Shown here: piece by piece, positions 35,685 through 43,377 of the stretch | Layout: each line of letters opens with the position of its first letter | Numbering within the stretch: position 1 is the first letter of the stretch | Assembly (NCBI RefSeq): GCF_002754315.1 | Contig: NZ_PEFE01000001.1 | Coordinates: 1,984,001-2,048,000, forward strand | Source: Flavobacterium sp. 11 | Lineage (GTDB): Bacteria > Bacteroidota > Bacteroidia > Flavobacteriales > Flavobacteriaceae | DNA: 64,000 nt | Direction of reading: 5' to 3' | The notes under the pieces: model-generated | Told to the model about the DNA's origin: nothing | Databases searched by the model: none | The model's input: the letters and a program-made list of their open reading frames with translations, nothing else | Program-made: the position numbers and the translations under genes

Positions 35685-36440
35685 ATGAAAAAAATACTAA
35701 TATTATTGCTTGTAGTTAATTTTTCTTTTGCACAACAGAACAAACGAAAACTAGTTTGGGAAGAAAATTTTGATGGTATCACATTAAACGAAAATAATTG
35801 GAATTTTGAGCTTGGAGATGGTTGTCCTAATTGTGGTTGGGGAAACAATGAACGACAACTGTACACGAAACAAAACCACACGGTTGCTAAAAATCAGTTA
35901 GTTATCACGGCCAAAAAGGTAGGTGATAAATACACTTCGACACGGATTACCACCAAAGGCAAAAAGGAGTTTCAATATGGTCGTTTCGAGGCAAGAGCAA
36001 AGTTGCCTGTTGGGCAAGGAGTATGGCCAGCCTGGTGGATGTTGGGTTCAAATATCAGTGAAGTCGGTTGGCCAAAATCTGGAGAAATCGATATTTTGGA
36101 ATATGTAGGGAAAGAACCCAATATGGTTTTTACTTCTTTGCATACAAAAGACAGTCATGGAAACACTATAAATACCAAGAAAACAAGATTTGATGCTATC
36201 GAGGAAGGTTTTCACATTTACGCTGTAGAATGGACGAAAGATAAAATTGATTTTTTTGTAGATGATACTTTAGTGTATACCTTTCAACCTGAAAATAAAA
36301 CAGAAGCAATTTGGCCATTCAACCAACCCTTTTATTTTATTGTCAATATGGCTATAGGAGGAAATTTTGGAGGTCCCGAAGTGGATGACACTATACTTCC
36401 GCAGGATTTTATAGTTGATTACATTCGAGTCTATCAATAA
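35685..36440 (+). CDS. Secreted GH16 endo-beta-glucanase
   Basis: A 251-residue single-domain glucanase with a cleavable signal peptide (ending NFSFAQQ, no lipobox cysteine), so it is probably periplasmic or released. The catalytic motif is GEIDILEYVG, with nucleophile Glu134, Asp136 and acid/base Glu139; the barrel also shows RFEARAKLPVGQGVWPAWWM and MAIGGNFGGP, followed by the terminal strand VDYIRVYQ. It is shorter than the first GH16 enzyme of the locus and lacks its PKD and middle domains, so the two probably act in different compartments. It is the last gene of the operon. Confidence 0.93.
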   Translation: MKKILILLLVVNFSFAQQNKRKLVWEENFDGITLNENNWNFELGDGCPNCGWGNNERQLYTKQNHTVAKNQLVITAKKVGDKYTSTRITTKGKKEFQYGRFEARAKLPVGQGVWPAWWMLGSNISEVGWPKSGEIDILEYVGKEPNMVFTSLHTKDSHGNTINTKKTRFDAIEEGFHIYAVEWTKDKIDFFVDDTLVYTFQPENKTEAIWPFNQPFYFIVNMAIGGNFGGPEVDDTILPQDFIVDYIRVYQ

Positions 36441-36657
36441 TCAGAAATAATAACTAAAATAATTAAAAATAAAACAAGGTTAGGTTGTAATTAATTGATA
36501 ATCAGACTTTGTTTTGTTTTTTCTAGTTTCAGATTTCATTTTTAGTAAAAGACTCTTAATTATTATTCGTCAGCATCCTATTTTTATAGGAATGTGAAAA
36601 AAGAAGAAAAATTTTAACAATTTTCAGCCTTGTTCTGTTAATTTTTATTAATTTTAC

Positions 36658-36689
36658 TTGCATGTTAAAACAATAATTAGTTAAATTTG
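36658..36689 (+). promoter_or_regulatory. Promoter of the ECF sigma-factor gene
   Basis: TTG at 36658-36660, a 21-nt spacer and TAAATTTG at 36682-36689: one of the best full matches in the window to TTG-N17-23-TAnnTTTG. It predicts a leader of about 90 nt. Confidence 0.65.
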
Positions 36690-36733
36690 AAAACTTAACA
36701 AACCTAAATAAACACTAGCCTATAATAGAAAAC

Positions 36734-36778
36734 TACTTTTTAGAGACATCTCTTATTTTATTTTAAAACTAAAAAGTA
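36734..36778 (+). promoter_or_regulatory. Leader hairpin next to the start of the sigma-factor gene
   Basis: TACTTTTTAG (36734-36743) is the perfect inverse of CTAAAAAGTA (36769-36778). The right arm ends five bases before the ATG at 36784, where the A-rich ribosome-binding region of this phylum lies. AGAGA/TCTCT inside could form a competing hairpin. Confidence 0.45.
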
Positions 36779-36783
36779 TTATT

Positions 36784-37368
36784 ATGGTTAATATACAACT
36801 CCCTGATGCGTCATTGGTAAAGGATTATGTCGCAGGTAACGAGGATGCCTTAGCTAAACTAATAAAAAGGCACGAATCAAAAATTTATGGTTTTATTTAT
36901 TCGAAAATTCCGGATAAAGATATTACCAACGATATTTTTCAAGATACTTTTATCAAAGTAATTAAGACTTTGAAATCAAATTCATATAACGAAGAAGGTA
37001 AATTCTTACCATGGGTTATGCGTATATCCCATAATCTCGTTGTAGATCATTTCAGGAAGACAAAAAAAATGCCCATGTTTAGAGAAACCGAAGAGTTCTC
37101 TATTTTTTCAATAATGTCAGATGATTGTCAAACGATAGAGAATAAAATAATTTCGGAACAAGTCGAAATGGATTTAAAGAAACTAATCGAAGGACTTCCG
37201 GCTGATCAAAAAGAGGTGTTGGTGATGCGAATGTATCAGGACATGAGTTTTAAGGAAATTTCGGAATCGACGGGAGTTAGCATCAATACCGCTTTAGGAA
37301 GAATGCGTTATGCTTTGATGAATTTGAGAAAAGTGATAGACAAACACCAAATTGTTTTGACCAATTAA
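36784..37368 (+). CDS. RNA polymerase sigma factor, sigma-70 ECF type
   Basis: A 194-residue sigma factor with region 2 (about 20-90: NDIFQDTFIKVIKTL, WVMRISHNLVVDHFRKTKKM) and region 4 (about 130-185: LPADQKEVLVMRMYQDMSFK, followed by EISESTGVSINTALGRMRYA) separated by an acidic linker. No anti-sigma gene is beside it, unlike the FecI/FecR pairs common in Bacteroidota; the gene after it encodes a 47-residue protein. Flavobacteria carry such stand-alone sigma factors of unknown regulon. Its own promoter fits the housekeeping consensus. Confidence 0.9.
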   Translation: MVNIQLPDASLVKDYVAGNEDALAKLIKRHESKIYGFIYSKIPDKDITNDIFQDTFIKVIKTLKSNSYNEEGKFLPWVMRISHNLVVDHFRKTKKMPMFRETEEFSIFSIMSDDCQTIENKIISEQVEMDLKKLIEGLPADQKEVLVMRMYQDMSFKEISESTGVSINTALGRMRYALMNLRKVIDKHQIVLTN

Positions 37369-37421
37369 CAATATGTTTAAACTTGCTGCGTTGTAATGTA
37401 AAGAAAAATATATATTACTCT

Positions 37422-37565
37422 ATGGCAAAAATTTACTCAAAAAAAGAATCAGTTTCAAAAAACAGGAAACCAAGTAAAGAAACAATTTCTTTCTTATTAA
37501 GCTATTCCAAAGCGTTAAGCATAATAAAAATAGACAATAAAAGTTTCGAAATCATATCGAATTAA
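37422..37565 (+). CDS. Small basic protein of unknown function next to the sigma factor
   Basis: A 47-residue protein starting at the ATG at 37422 (MAKIYSKKESVSKNRKPSKE). Basic first half, then a hydrophobic-amphipathic helix (ETISFLLSYSKALSIIKI) and the end NKSFEIISN. It lies 53 nt after the sigma gene and is followed by a strong terminator, so the pair is probably one transcript. I recall similar short proteins after sigma genes in other flavobacteria, which supports expression. A longer frame from a TTG at 37383 looks less likely. It could be an anti-sigma-like partner, but nothing in the sequence shows that. Confidence 0.65.
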   Translation: MAKIYSKKESVSKNRKPSKETISFLLSYSKALSIIKIDNKSFEIISN

Positions 37566-37630
37566 AAACACCTGATTCCAATTATAGTTGGTCTTAAGTG
37601 TATTTAATTTGGTTTTTAAATTATTAAAAA

Positions 37631-37667
37631 ATCCCATTATTTTAAAAAAATAATGGGATTTTTTGTT
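37631..37667 (+). terminator. Terminator after the sigma factor and small protein genes
   Basis: AATCCCATTATTTT (37631-37644) pairs with AAAATAATGGGATT (37648-37661) over 14 bp with a three-base loop, then a T run. It may also serve the convergent nth gene. Confidence 0.88.
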
Positions 37668-37677
37668 CAATGAGGTT

Positions 37678-38328
37678 TTATTTTTTGTTGTAGGAATCAA
37701 GGACTGTTTTTCTGCCAATTGTTTTTGTGATAATATCTTTGTCTAAATCCCAGCCACGAGCCGGAGAATATTGCCTTCCGTACCAAATAATCTGAAGGTG
37801 TAAATCATTCCAAAGTTCTTCAGGAAAAATACGTTTCGCATCTTTCTCTGTTTGGACAACATTTTTTCCGTTTGTCAAATTCCATCGATACATCAATCGA
37901 TGAATGTGAGTATCAACAGGAAAAGCAGGAACTCCAAAGGCTTGCGACATTACAACACTTGCTGTTTTATGTCCTACCGCAGGTAATTCTTCTAAAAACT
38001 CAAAACTTTGAGGTACTTTTCCATCATGTTTGTCAATTAAAATATGGGATAAACCATGAATTCCTTTTGATTTCATTGGCGATAAGCCACAAGGACGAAT
38101 GATTTCCTTAATTTCCCCCACAGACATTTTTATCATATCGTATGGATTGTCAGCTTTAGCAAAAAGTAAAGGTGTAATTTGGTTCACGCGAACATCCGTA
38201 CATTGTGCCGAAAGTAAAACAGCAATCAATAACGTATAAGGATCCTTATGGTCTAAAGGAACTGGAATCGTTGGGTATAACTCTTTTAACGTATTTATAA
38301 CAAACGTTACACGTTCTTGTTTATTCAT
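37678..38328 (-). CDS. nth: Endonuclease III-type DNA glycosylase lacking the iron-sulphur motif
   Basis: A 216-residue base-excision repair enzyme that removes oxidised pyrimidines and nicks the abasic site. The helix-hairpin-helix LPAVGHKTASVV carries the catalytic lysine (Lys121), and FPVDTHIHRL carries the catalytic aspartate (Asp139). Classical Nth proteins end with four cysteines binding a 4Fe-4S cluster; here the C terminus (YGRQYSPARGWDLDKDIITK) has none, and the only cysteines are at 43 and 80. From memory this is a feature of Bacteroidota homologues rather than a defect. It is convergent with the sigma operon and divergent from bcp. Confidence 0.9.
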   Translation of the reverse strand: MNKQERVTFVINTLKELYPTIPVPLDHKDPYTLLIAVLLSAQCTDVRVNQITPLLFAKADNPYDMIKMSVGEIKEIIRPCGLSPMKSKGIHGLSHILIDKHDGKVPQSFEFLEELPAVGHKTASVVMSQAFGVPAFPVDTHIHRLMYRWNLTNGKNVVQTEKDAKRIFPEELWNDLHLQIIWYGRQYSPARGWDLDKDIITKTIGRKTVLDSYNKK

Positions 38329-38417
38329 TATTCATTAAATTTGATTTGTAAAGAAAAACAATTTGATTGGCAATAGCAAAATTCAAATTCAATTCAAATA
38401 AATAAAAAATATAAATA

Positions 38418-38870
38418 ATGACAACATTAAAAAAAGGAGATAAAGCACCTAATTTTTCTGGTCTGGACCAAGACGGAAAATCACATCAATTAGCGGATTA
38501 TGCGGGTAAAAAATTAGTCGTTTTCTTTTATCCAAAAGCAAATACGCCAGGCTGCACTGCAGAAGCTTGTGATTTAAGAGACAATTTCGAACGATTCCAA
38601 GCTAATAATTATGAGCTGTTAGGCGTTAGTGCCGATGCGCAAAAAGCACAAGCTAAATTCAAAGAAAAATTTGATTTTCCGTTTCCGTTACTTGCTGATG
38701 AGGATAAATCGGTAATTCAGGCTTTTGGAGTTTGGGGGCCAAAGAAGTTTATGGGAAAAGAATATGACGGTATTCACAGAACAACATTTGTAATTGATGA
38801 AAAAGGAATTATCGAAGATGTGATTTCAGATGTGAAAACGAAGGCTCATGCAGCTCAGATATTGAAGTAA
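38418..38870 (+). CDS. bcp: Thiol peroxidase of the Bcp/PrxQ type
   Basis: A 150-residue cytosolic peroxiredoxin that reduces hydrogen peroxide and alkyl hydroperoxides with thioredoxin. The peroxidatic cysteine is in NTPGCTAEACDLRD and the second cysteine, five residues later, is in the resolving position typical of PrxQ. The thioredoxin fold continues with LLGVSADAQKAQAKF, FPLLADED and HRTTFVIDEKG. Length is typical. It stands alone, followed by a large inverted repeat with a terminator hairpin inside. Confidence 0.94.
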   Translation: MTTLKKGDKAPNFSGLDQDGKSHQLADYAGKKLVVFFYPKANTPGCTAEACDLRDNFERFQANNYELLGVSADAQKAQAKFKEKFDFPFPLLADEDKSVIQAFGVWGPKKFMGKEYDGIHRTTFVIDEKGIIEDVISDVKTKAHAAQILK

Positions 38871-39087
38871 GTGTTCAGTAATCAGTTATTAGTGTTCAGT
38901 TACTGCAATTACAAATAAGTATACAAAAACTGAAATTAAATTTTGACAAACAAAATAAAGTCCAGAGTTGAGGTGTTAAATGACCTCAATTCTGGACTTT
39001 GTTTTGTAATTTAAATCGAAATTTCATGACTGATTCCGATAGTTATTAGGACTAGCAACTGAACACTAATAACTGATTACTGACCAC
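38871..39087. repeat. 34-bp inverted repeat with heptamer phasing around a terminator
   Basis: The left arm (38871-38904) and right arm (39054-39087) are reverse complements over 34 bases with two mismatches. Read from the right arm, the sequence follows a seven-base rhythm: ACTGAAC, ACTAATA, ACTGATT, ACTGACC, ACTATTC, the last unit running just past the arm. The arms begin one base after the bcp stop codon and end seven bases before the next gene's stop. The 217-bp unit has no ORF. Confidence 0.8.
38950..39007. terminator. Long bidirectional terminator hairpin
   Basis: Bases 38950-38974 pair with 38983-39007 over 25 bp with two G-T pairs and an eight-base loop; the GC-rich core is AAAGTCCAGA with TCTGGACTTT. 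T-rich flanks on both strands suit the convergent genes on either side. Confidence 0.85.
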
Positions 39088-39093
39088 TATTCG

Positions 39094-40554
39094 CTAATTG
39101 CTTTCCTTCAAAACTTTGTTTGGGTCATACCCAAAAAGGCGGTGTTCTTTGATTATTTCTGCAATACCAGTAGGAAGCATTATTTCCCAACCCGGTTTTC
39201 CATTATTAATCATATTTAAAACTTCACGAGAGAAAACTTCTAAAATCGAAGGGTCATAATCATCTATATCAACTACTTTTCCGTTGAATTTAAAGAATTT
39301 GTATAATTCTTTCATTCTAGGATGTACTTTTAAGTTTTCTGATGTGATGATTTCTCCGTCTTCTCCAATCATTGGATACAAGAAAACTTTCATATCGCGA
39401 TAGAATAATTTTCCAAATGCTTCCAAAATTCCACCACTTAAATGACGGTAATATTTCTCATCAAAAATGTCTACTAAATTATTCACGCCCATGGCTAATC
39501 CCATTCTGGCTTTGGTATAATTAGCAAAATACTCCACCACTTTATAGTATTCCTGGAAGTTTGAAATCATTACTGTTTGTCCAAGTGAACACAGTAACTC
39601 CGCTCTATCCATAAAATCTCTTTCATCAATTTCACCATCAGAACGTAAGTTTGATAATGTAATTTCAAAAACTACCAGTGTGTTTTCGGCATTTACCTTA
39701 TTCTCATTCAGGAACATTTTTAATGATTTCTCATACATGTCCATGTTCACTTTAGTAACGGGACGAAAACTACCTCTAAAAGCAAGAATATTTTTCTTGT
39801 ATAAAATTGCTGCAGGAAGAATGTTTTTACCTTCAGGGTTAAACATTACCGCATCAGTCATTCCGTTTTTTACTAATTGTAAACTCATCAAACGATTGTC
39901 AACATCAGCAAAACGAGGTCCTGAGAAATTTATAGTGTCTATTTCTAATTGATCTTTATCTAGGTGATCGTATAAATAACGCAACAATCGTTTAGGATCA
40001 TTGTATTTATAATATGCTCCATAAATTAAGTTTACACCAAGAATACCAAGCGTTTCTTGTTGCAAGCGGACATCAGTTTCTTTAAATCGAATGTGAATGA
40101 TAATCTCGTTATAATCCTCATCTGGTTCAATTTGATAACTAATTCCAACCCAACCATGTCCTTTGAATTGTTTTGCAAAATCTATCGTAGCTACAGTATT
40201 GGCATAACTAAAAAACATTTTATTAGGATGTTTTTCTCTGCTCAATCTTTTTTCTATCAGATTTACTTCATGAGAAAGCATTTTTTTAAGTCGGCTTTCG
40301 GTTACATAACGGCCGTCTTCTTCAACGCCATATACAGCATCACTAAAGTCTTTGTCATAAGCTGACATTGCTTTTGCAATTGTACCCGAAGAACCACCAG
40401 ATCTAAAAAAATGTCTTACAGTTTCTTGACCAGCTCCAATTTCTGCAAAAGTTCCGTAAATATTTTCATTTAAATTGATACGTAGTGCTTTGTCTTTAAT
40501 CGAAGGGATTTGTTCGATGATTTTGTCACCTTTTAATTTTATTTCTGTATCCAT
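39094..40554 (-). CDS. Conserved protein of about 490 residues, function unknown
   Basis: A 486-residue soluble protein with no signal peptide or membrane span. It begins KLKGDKIIEQIPSIKDKALR, followed by INLNENIYGTFAEIGAGQET and FFRSGGSSGTIAKAMSAYD, sequences I recognise as widely conserved across Gram-negative bacteria. Homologues carry automatic names (TonB-dependent receptor, or nicotinate-nucleotide adenylyltransferase) that the sequence does not support: there is no barrel or plug, and no HxGH nucleotidyltransferase motif. Other conserved stretches include NFSGPRFADVDNRLMSLQLV and MVFEI-like strands. It is transcribed from a TAACTTTG promoter shared back to back with the MBL-fold gene. 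Likely an enzyme; no reaction is claimed. Confidence 0.7.
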   Translation of the reverse strand: MDTEIKLKGDKIIEQIPSIKDKALRINLNENIYGTFAEIGAGQETVRHFFRSGGSSGTIAKAMSAYDKDFSDAVYGVEEDGRYVTESRLKKMLSHEVNLIEKRLSREKHPNKMFFSYANTVATIDFAKQFKGHGWVGISYQIEPDEDYNEIIIHIRFKETDVRLQQETLGILGVNLIYGAYYKYNDPKRLLRYLYDHLDKDQLEIDTINFSGPRFADVDNRLMSLQLVKNGMTDAVMFNPEGKNILPAAILYKKNILAFRGSFRPVTKVNMDMYEKSLKMFLNENKVNAENTLVVFEITLSNLRSDGEIDERDFMDRAELLCSLGQTVMISNFQEYYKVVEYFANYTKARMGLAMGVNNLVDIFDEKYYRHLSGGILEAFGKLFYRDMKVFLYPMIGEDGEIITSENLKVHPRMKELYKFFKFNGKVVDIDDYDPSILEVFSREVLNMINNGKPGWEIMLPTGIAEIIKEHRLFGYDPNKVLKESN

Positions 40555-40580
40555 TTTCTTTTAATATGGCTAATATGTTG

Positions 40581-40588
40581 CAAAGTTA
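40581..40588 (-). promoter_or_regulatory. Putative -7 element of the 39094-40554 gene
   Basis: On the minus strand this reads TAACTTTG, an exact TAnnTTTG match, 26 nt before the ATG. Confidence 0.55.
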
Positions 40589-40622
40589 ATGAAATAGGTT
40601 TCTAATGAAAGATAATTAACCC

Positions 40623-40630
40623 TATTTTTG
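40623..40630 (+). promoter_or_regulatory. Putative -7 element of the MBL-fold gene
   Basis: TATTTTTG, a TAnnTTTG match, ends 18 nt before the TTG start at 40649. It lies back to back with the minus-strand box at 40581. Confidence 0.5.
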
Positions 40631-40648
40631 TAAATAAAAGCAATAAAA

Positions 40649-41413
40649 TTGAAGGTATATTTTTTAGGAACTGGCACATCACAAGGGATTCCTGTTATTG
40701 GGAGTAACCATCCGGTATGTAAAAGCACTGATTTTAAAGACAAAAGACTGAGAGTTTCCGTTTGGATTTCTTGGGGAAACCATTCTTTTGTTATTGACTG
40801 CGGACCTGATTTTAGACAGCAAATGCTTTCTTCAAATTGTCAAAAAGTAGATGGAATCCTCTTTACTCACGAACATGCTGACCACACAGCAGGAATAGAT
40901 GATATTCGCCCGTTTAATTTTAAACAGGGAGAAATCCCAATTTATGCACATCAAAGGGTTATCGATAATCTGAGAAGGCGGTTTGATTACGTTTTTGAAA
41001 CGGTAAATAAATACCCGGGAGCACCTTCTGTTGCAACTATTGAAGTTGTTAATAATGAACCATTTTCTCTTGGAAATAAGACGGTGATTCCTATTGATGT
41101 AATGCATGGAAATCTCCAGGTTTTTGGGTATCGAATAGATGATTTTGCCTATTTAACGGATGTGAAAACTATTGAAAAAAGCGAAATCGAAAAATTAAAA
41201 AACTTAAAAGTATTGGTTATAAATGCGTTACGGGAAGAGCCTCATGATACGCATTTCAATTTGAAAGAAGCATTAGATTTTATAACTTTGGTCCAGCCAA
41301 AAACAACATATCTTACACACATTAGTCATATTATGGGATATCATGAAGAGGTTCAAAAAAACCTTCCTCCAAATGTTTTCCTAGCATACGACAATTTAGA
41401 AATTACACTATAA
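40649..41413 (+). CDS. MBL-fold metallo-hydrolase, PhnP-like
   Basis: A 254-residue metallo-beta-lactamase-fold enzyme. It starts with TTG (KVYFLGTGTSQGIPVIGSNH), and has the metal-binding motif FTHEHADHTAGIDDIRPF, later His in VMHGNLQVFG, Asp in YLTDVKTIEK and His in YLTHISHIMG. The N-terminal GTGTSQGIP and the DDIRPF text place it with PhnP and other phosphodiesterases of the RNase Z-like group, which cleave cyclic or unusual phosphodiesters. Substrate unknown; there are no phosphonate genes in the window. The next gene begins 11 nt later on the same strand. Confidence 0.88.
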   Translation: MKVYFLGTGTSQGIPVIGSNHPVCKSTDFKDKRLRVSVWISWGNHSFVIDCGPDFRQQMLSSNCQKVDGILFTHEHADHTAGIDDIRPFNFKQGEIPIYAHQRVIDNLRRRFDYVFETVNKYPGAPSVATIEVVNNEPFSLGNKTVIPIDVMHGNLQVFGYRIDDFAYLTDVKTIEKSEIEKLKNLKVLVINALREEPHDTHFNLKEALDFITLVQPKTTYLTHISHIMGYHEEVQKNLPPNVFLAYDNLEITL

Positions 41414-41424
41414 TTCAATTTACA

Positions 41425-41925
41425 ATGAAACAGTCATTATTCCTTTATCTCACTATTTTAGCGGTACTTTCTTCGATTTTCACTTATATGTTTTTGAGTA
41501 AACAGGTCGAATTTGAACAAAAAAGATATGAGAAAACTACAAAAAAGCTAAGAGACAGTCTACGTTTAGTTTCGAATCAGCTGACTGATGCTAACTATTT
41601 TTCTTTGGCAAAAAATGAAAATGCGCAAAATTATTTTGATTCAGGAAGTTCAGAAAAAATAATTCAATACGAGAAATTAATTCCTGTTGTTACTGAAAAA
41701 TTATTGGATTACAACTCTAACCCAAAAGGAAATCCTTACACTGGGCAAGATCAAATTGGGGCAAATAAATTTATTGTCAATAAAGTAAGAATCCTAAACC
41801 ACAGATGGATTATTGCAGACTTTAGTGACGGTGAAATTTGGGGTGAGGTTTTATTGAAATATTTTGTAAATGCTGATGACAGTATTTCTTTTGAAGTAAA
41901 TCAATCATTGTTATATCAAAAATAA
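41425..41925 (+). CDS. Membrane-anchored protein of unknown function
   Basis: A 166-residue protein with one N-terminal membrane span (about 5-25, LFLYLTILAVLSSIFTYMFL), a coiled-coil stretch (about 30-60, KRYEKTTKKLRDSLRLVSNQ), and a soluble domain that would face the periplasm with HRWIIADFSDGEIWGEVLLK. I do not recognise the family. It is tightly placed between the MBL-fold gene and a small lipoprotein gene (two-base gap), so the three probably form one transcript. Confidence 0.7.
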   Translation: MKQSLFLYLTILAVLSSIFTYMFLSKQVEFEQKRYEKTTKKLRDSLRLVSNQLTDANYFSLAKNENAQNYFDSGSSEKIIQYEKLIPVVTEKLLDYNSNPKGNPYTGQDQIGANKFIVNKVRILNHRWIIADFSDGEIWGEVLLKYFVNADDSISFEVNQSLLYQK

Positions 41926-41927
41926 GC

Positions 41928-42365
41928 ATGAAAAAAGGATTATTGTTTTCGGTAATGATCATTTTTGCTTTTTCTTGTGCAAAACAGATGGATCAAAAAA
42001 AGGAATCCAAGACTTCAATTCTAAAAGAAGAAAAACCACAATTAGTAGGAGGAGATTTGGATGAACATGGTTGTAAAGCTTCTGCCGGTTATACCTGGTC
42101 TGCGTTGAGAAAGGAGTGTATTCGAGTTTTCGAAATCGGAACTCGATTAAATCATTATGAACAAGAAAGTGCAACTACATCAGCTTTTGTAATTTTTGAA
42201 GCTAATGGAAATAAAGCAGAATTGTTTCTGGATACCCAAAAGGAATCTATTATCTTAGAACGAAAAGCCGAAGGCCAACCATGGGTTAAGGATGATTGGC
42301 AATTGATTCCTTGGAAAGGTTATGTTTTGAAAAAAGCCGAAGAAATTAAATATACAGGACAATAA
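41928..42365 (+). CDS. Small lipoprotein of unknown function
   Basis: A 145-residue lipoprotein: MKKGLLFSVMIIFAFSC with the lipobox Cys at residue 17, a charged linker, then a domain starting DEHGCKASAGYTWSALRKEC, which has two cysteines that may form a disulphide. The segment KECIRVFEIGTRLN, followed by a beta strand SAFVIFEANGNKAELFLD, looks like a compact beta fold seen in other Bacteroidota lipoproteins. No function is known. It ends six bases before the convergent esterase gene. Confidence 0.72.
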   Translation: MKKGLLFSVMIIFAFSCAKQMDQKKESKTSILKEEKPQLVGGDLDEHGCKASAGYTWSALRKECIRVFEIGTRLNHYEQESATTSAFVIFEANGNKAELFLDTQKESIILERKAEGQPWVKDDWQLIPWKGYVLKKAEEIKYTGQ

Positions 42366-42371
42366 AATCAG

Positions 42372-43019
42372 TTAGTTGTTTACTAACCAATTTTTAAAGT
42401 CATAGAAATTTTGTGGCGCCACTCCATGACCCACAGGATATTCCTTATAGGTTATATTTATTCCTAAATTTTCTAGTATTGCAGGTGTTTTTCTAGCCCA
42501 TTCTACAGGGATTACTTGATCTACAGTTCCGTGTGAAGCAAATATTTTCAAGTTAGTAAAGCTGTTTTTAAGATAATTCTCAGCCACAATTTCTAAATTC
42601 AAATAGCCACTCATAGCTACCACTTTTTGAACTTTTTCTGGGTAAGAAAGTGCCACAGCATAACTCAAGATTGATCCTTGGCTGAAACCAACTAGAGCAA
42701 TTTGTGTTTCATCGATTGGATAATTAGCGACTAACTCATCAATAAAGCCAGCGATTATATCCCTTGAAACTTTAGCTTGCTCATGGTCTGAAAATTTATT
42801 TTGATCCGCATCAAAGTTTATCGCGTACCAAGCATAACTGCCGTATTGCAAGTCATAAGGCGCACGTGCTGAGATGATATAATATTCCTCTGGAAGTTCG
42901 GTTGCAAATGAAAACAAATCTTCTTCATTGCTGCCATATCCATGTAATAAAAGGATAAGAGGATTTTTGTCTAATTTTATTTTAGGTTCTCGTATTTTAT
43001 ATTCTAAAGATAAATTCAT
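42372..43019 (-). CDS. Alpha/beta hydrolase, phospholipase/carboxylesterase family
   Basis: A 215-residue serine esterase. The nucleophile lies in LVGFSQGSILSYA, with LLLHGYGSNEED forming the oxyanion region, an aspartate in SHGTVDQVIPVEWA and the catalytic histidine in YPVGHGVAPQNF. It has no signal peptide, so it is cytosolic. Similar proteins hydrolyse short acyl esters; the physiological substrate is unknown. It ends a minus-strand group of three (dihydroorotase homologue, DUF4870, esterase) with gaps of three and four bases, which indicates one operon. Confidence 0.9.
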   Translation of the reverse strand: MNLSLEYKIREPKIKLDKNPLILLLHGYGSNEEDLFSFATELPEEYYIISARAPYDLQYGSYAWYAINFDADQNKFSDHEQAKVSRDIIAGFIDELVANYPIDETQIALVGFSQGSILSYAVALSYPEKVQKVVAMSGYLNLEIVAENYLKNSFTNLKIFASHGTVDQVIPVEWARKTPAILENLGINITYKEYPVGHGVAPQNFYDFKNWLVNN

Positions 43020-43023
43020 CGGA

Positions 43024-43374
<351 letters not shown>

Positions 43375-43377
43375 TTT

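Larger units (their letters stand above)
36441..36783. other. Intergenic region upstream of the sigma-factor gene
   Basis: Gene-free. It holds a weak imperfect inverted repeat near 36470-36515 that may end the PUL transcript, a short hairpin (ATCCTAT with ATAGGAAT, near 36572-36592), a good promoter at 36658-36689 and a leader hairpin at 36734-36778. No ORF of note. Confidence 0.5.

Noticed and set aside
36470..36515. Inverted repeat AAAACAAG / CTTTGTTTT as the PUL terminator
   Set aside because: The stem is imperfect and the loop is over 30 bases; recorded only as weak within the intergenic entry.
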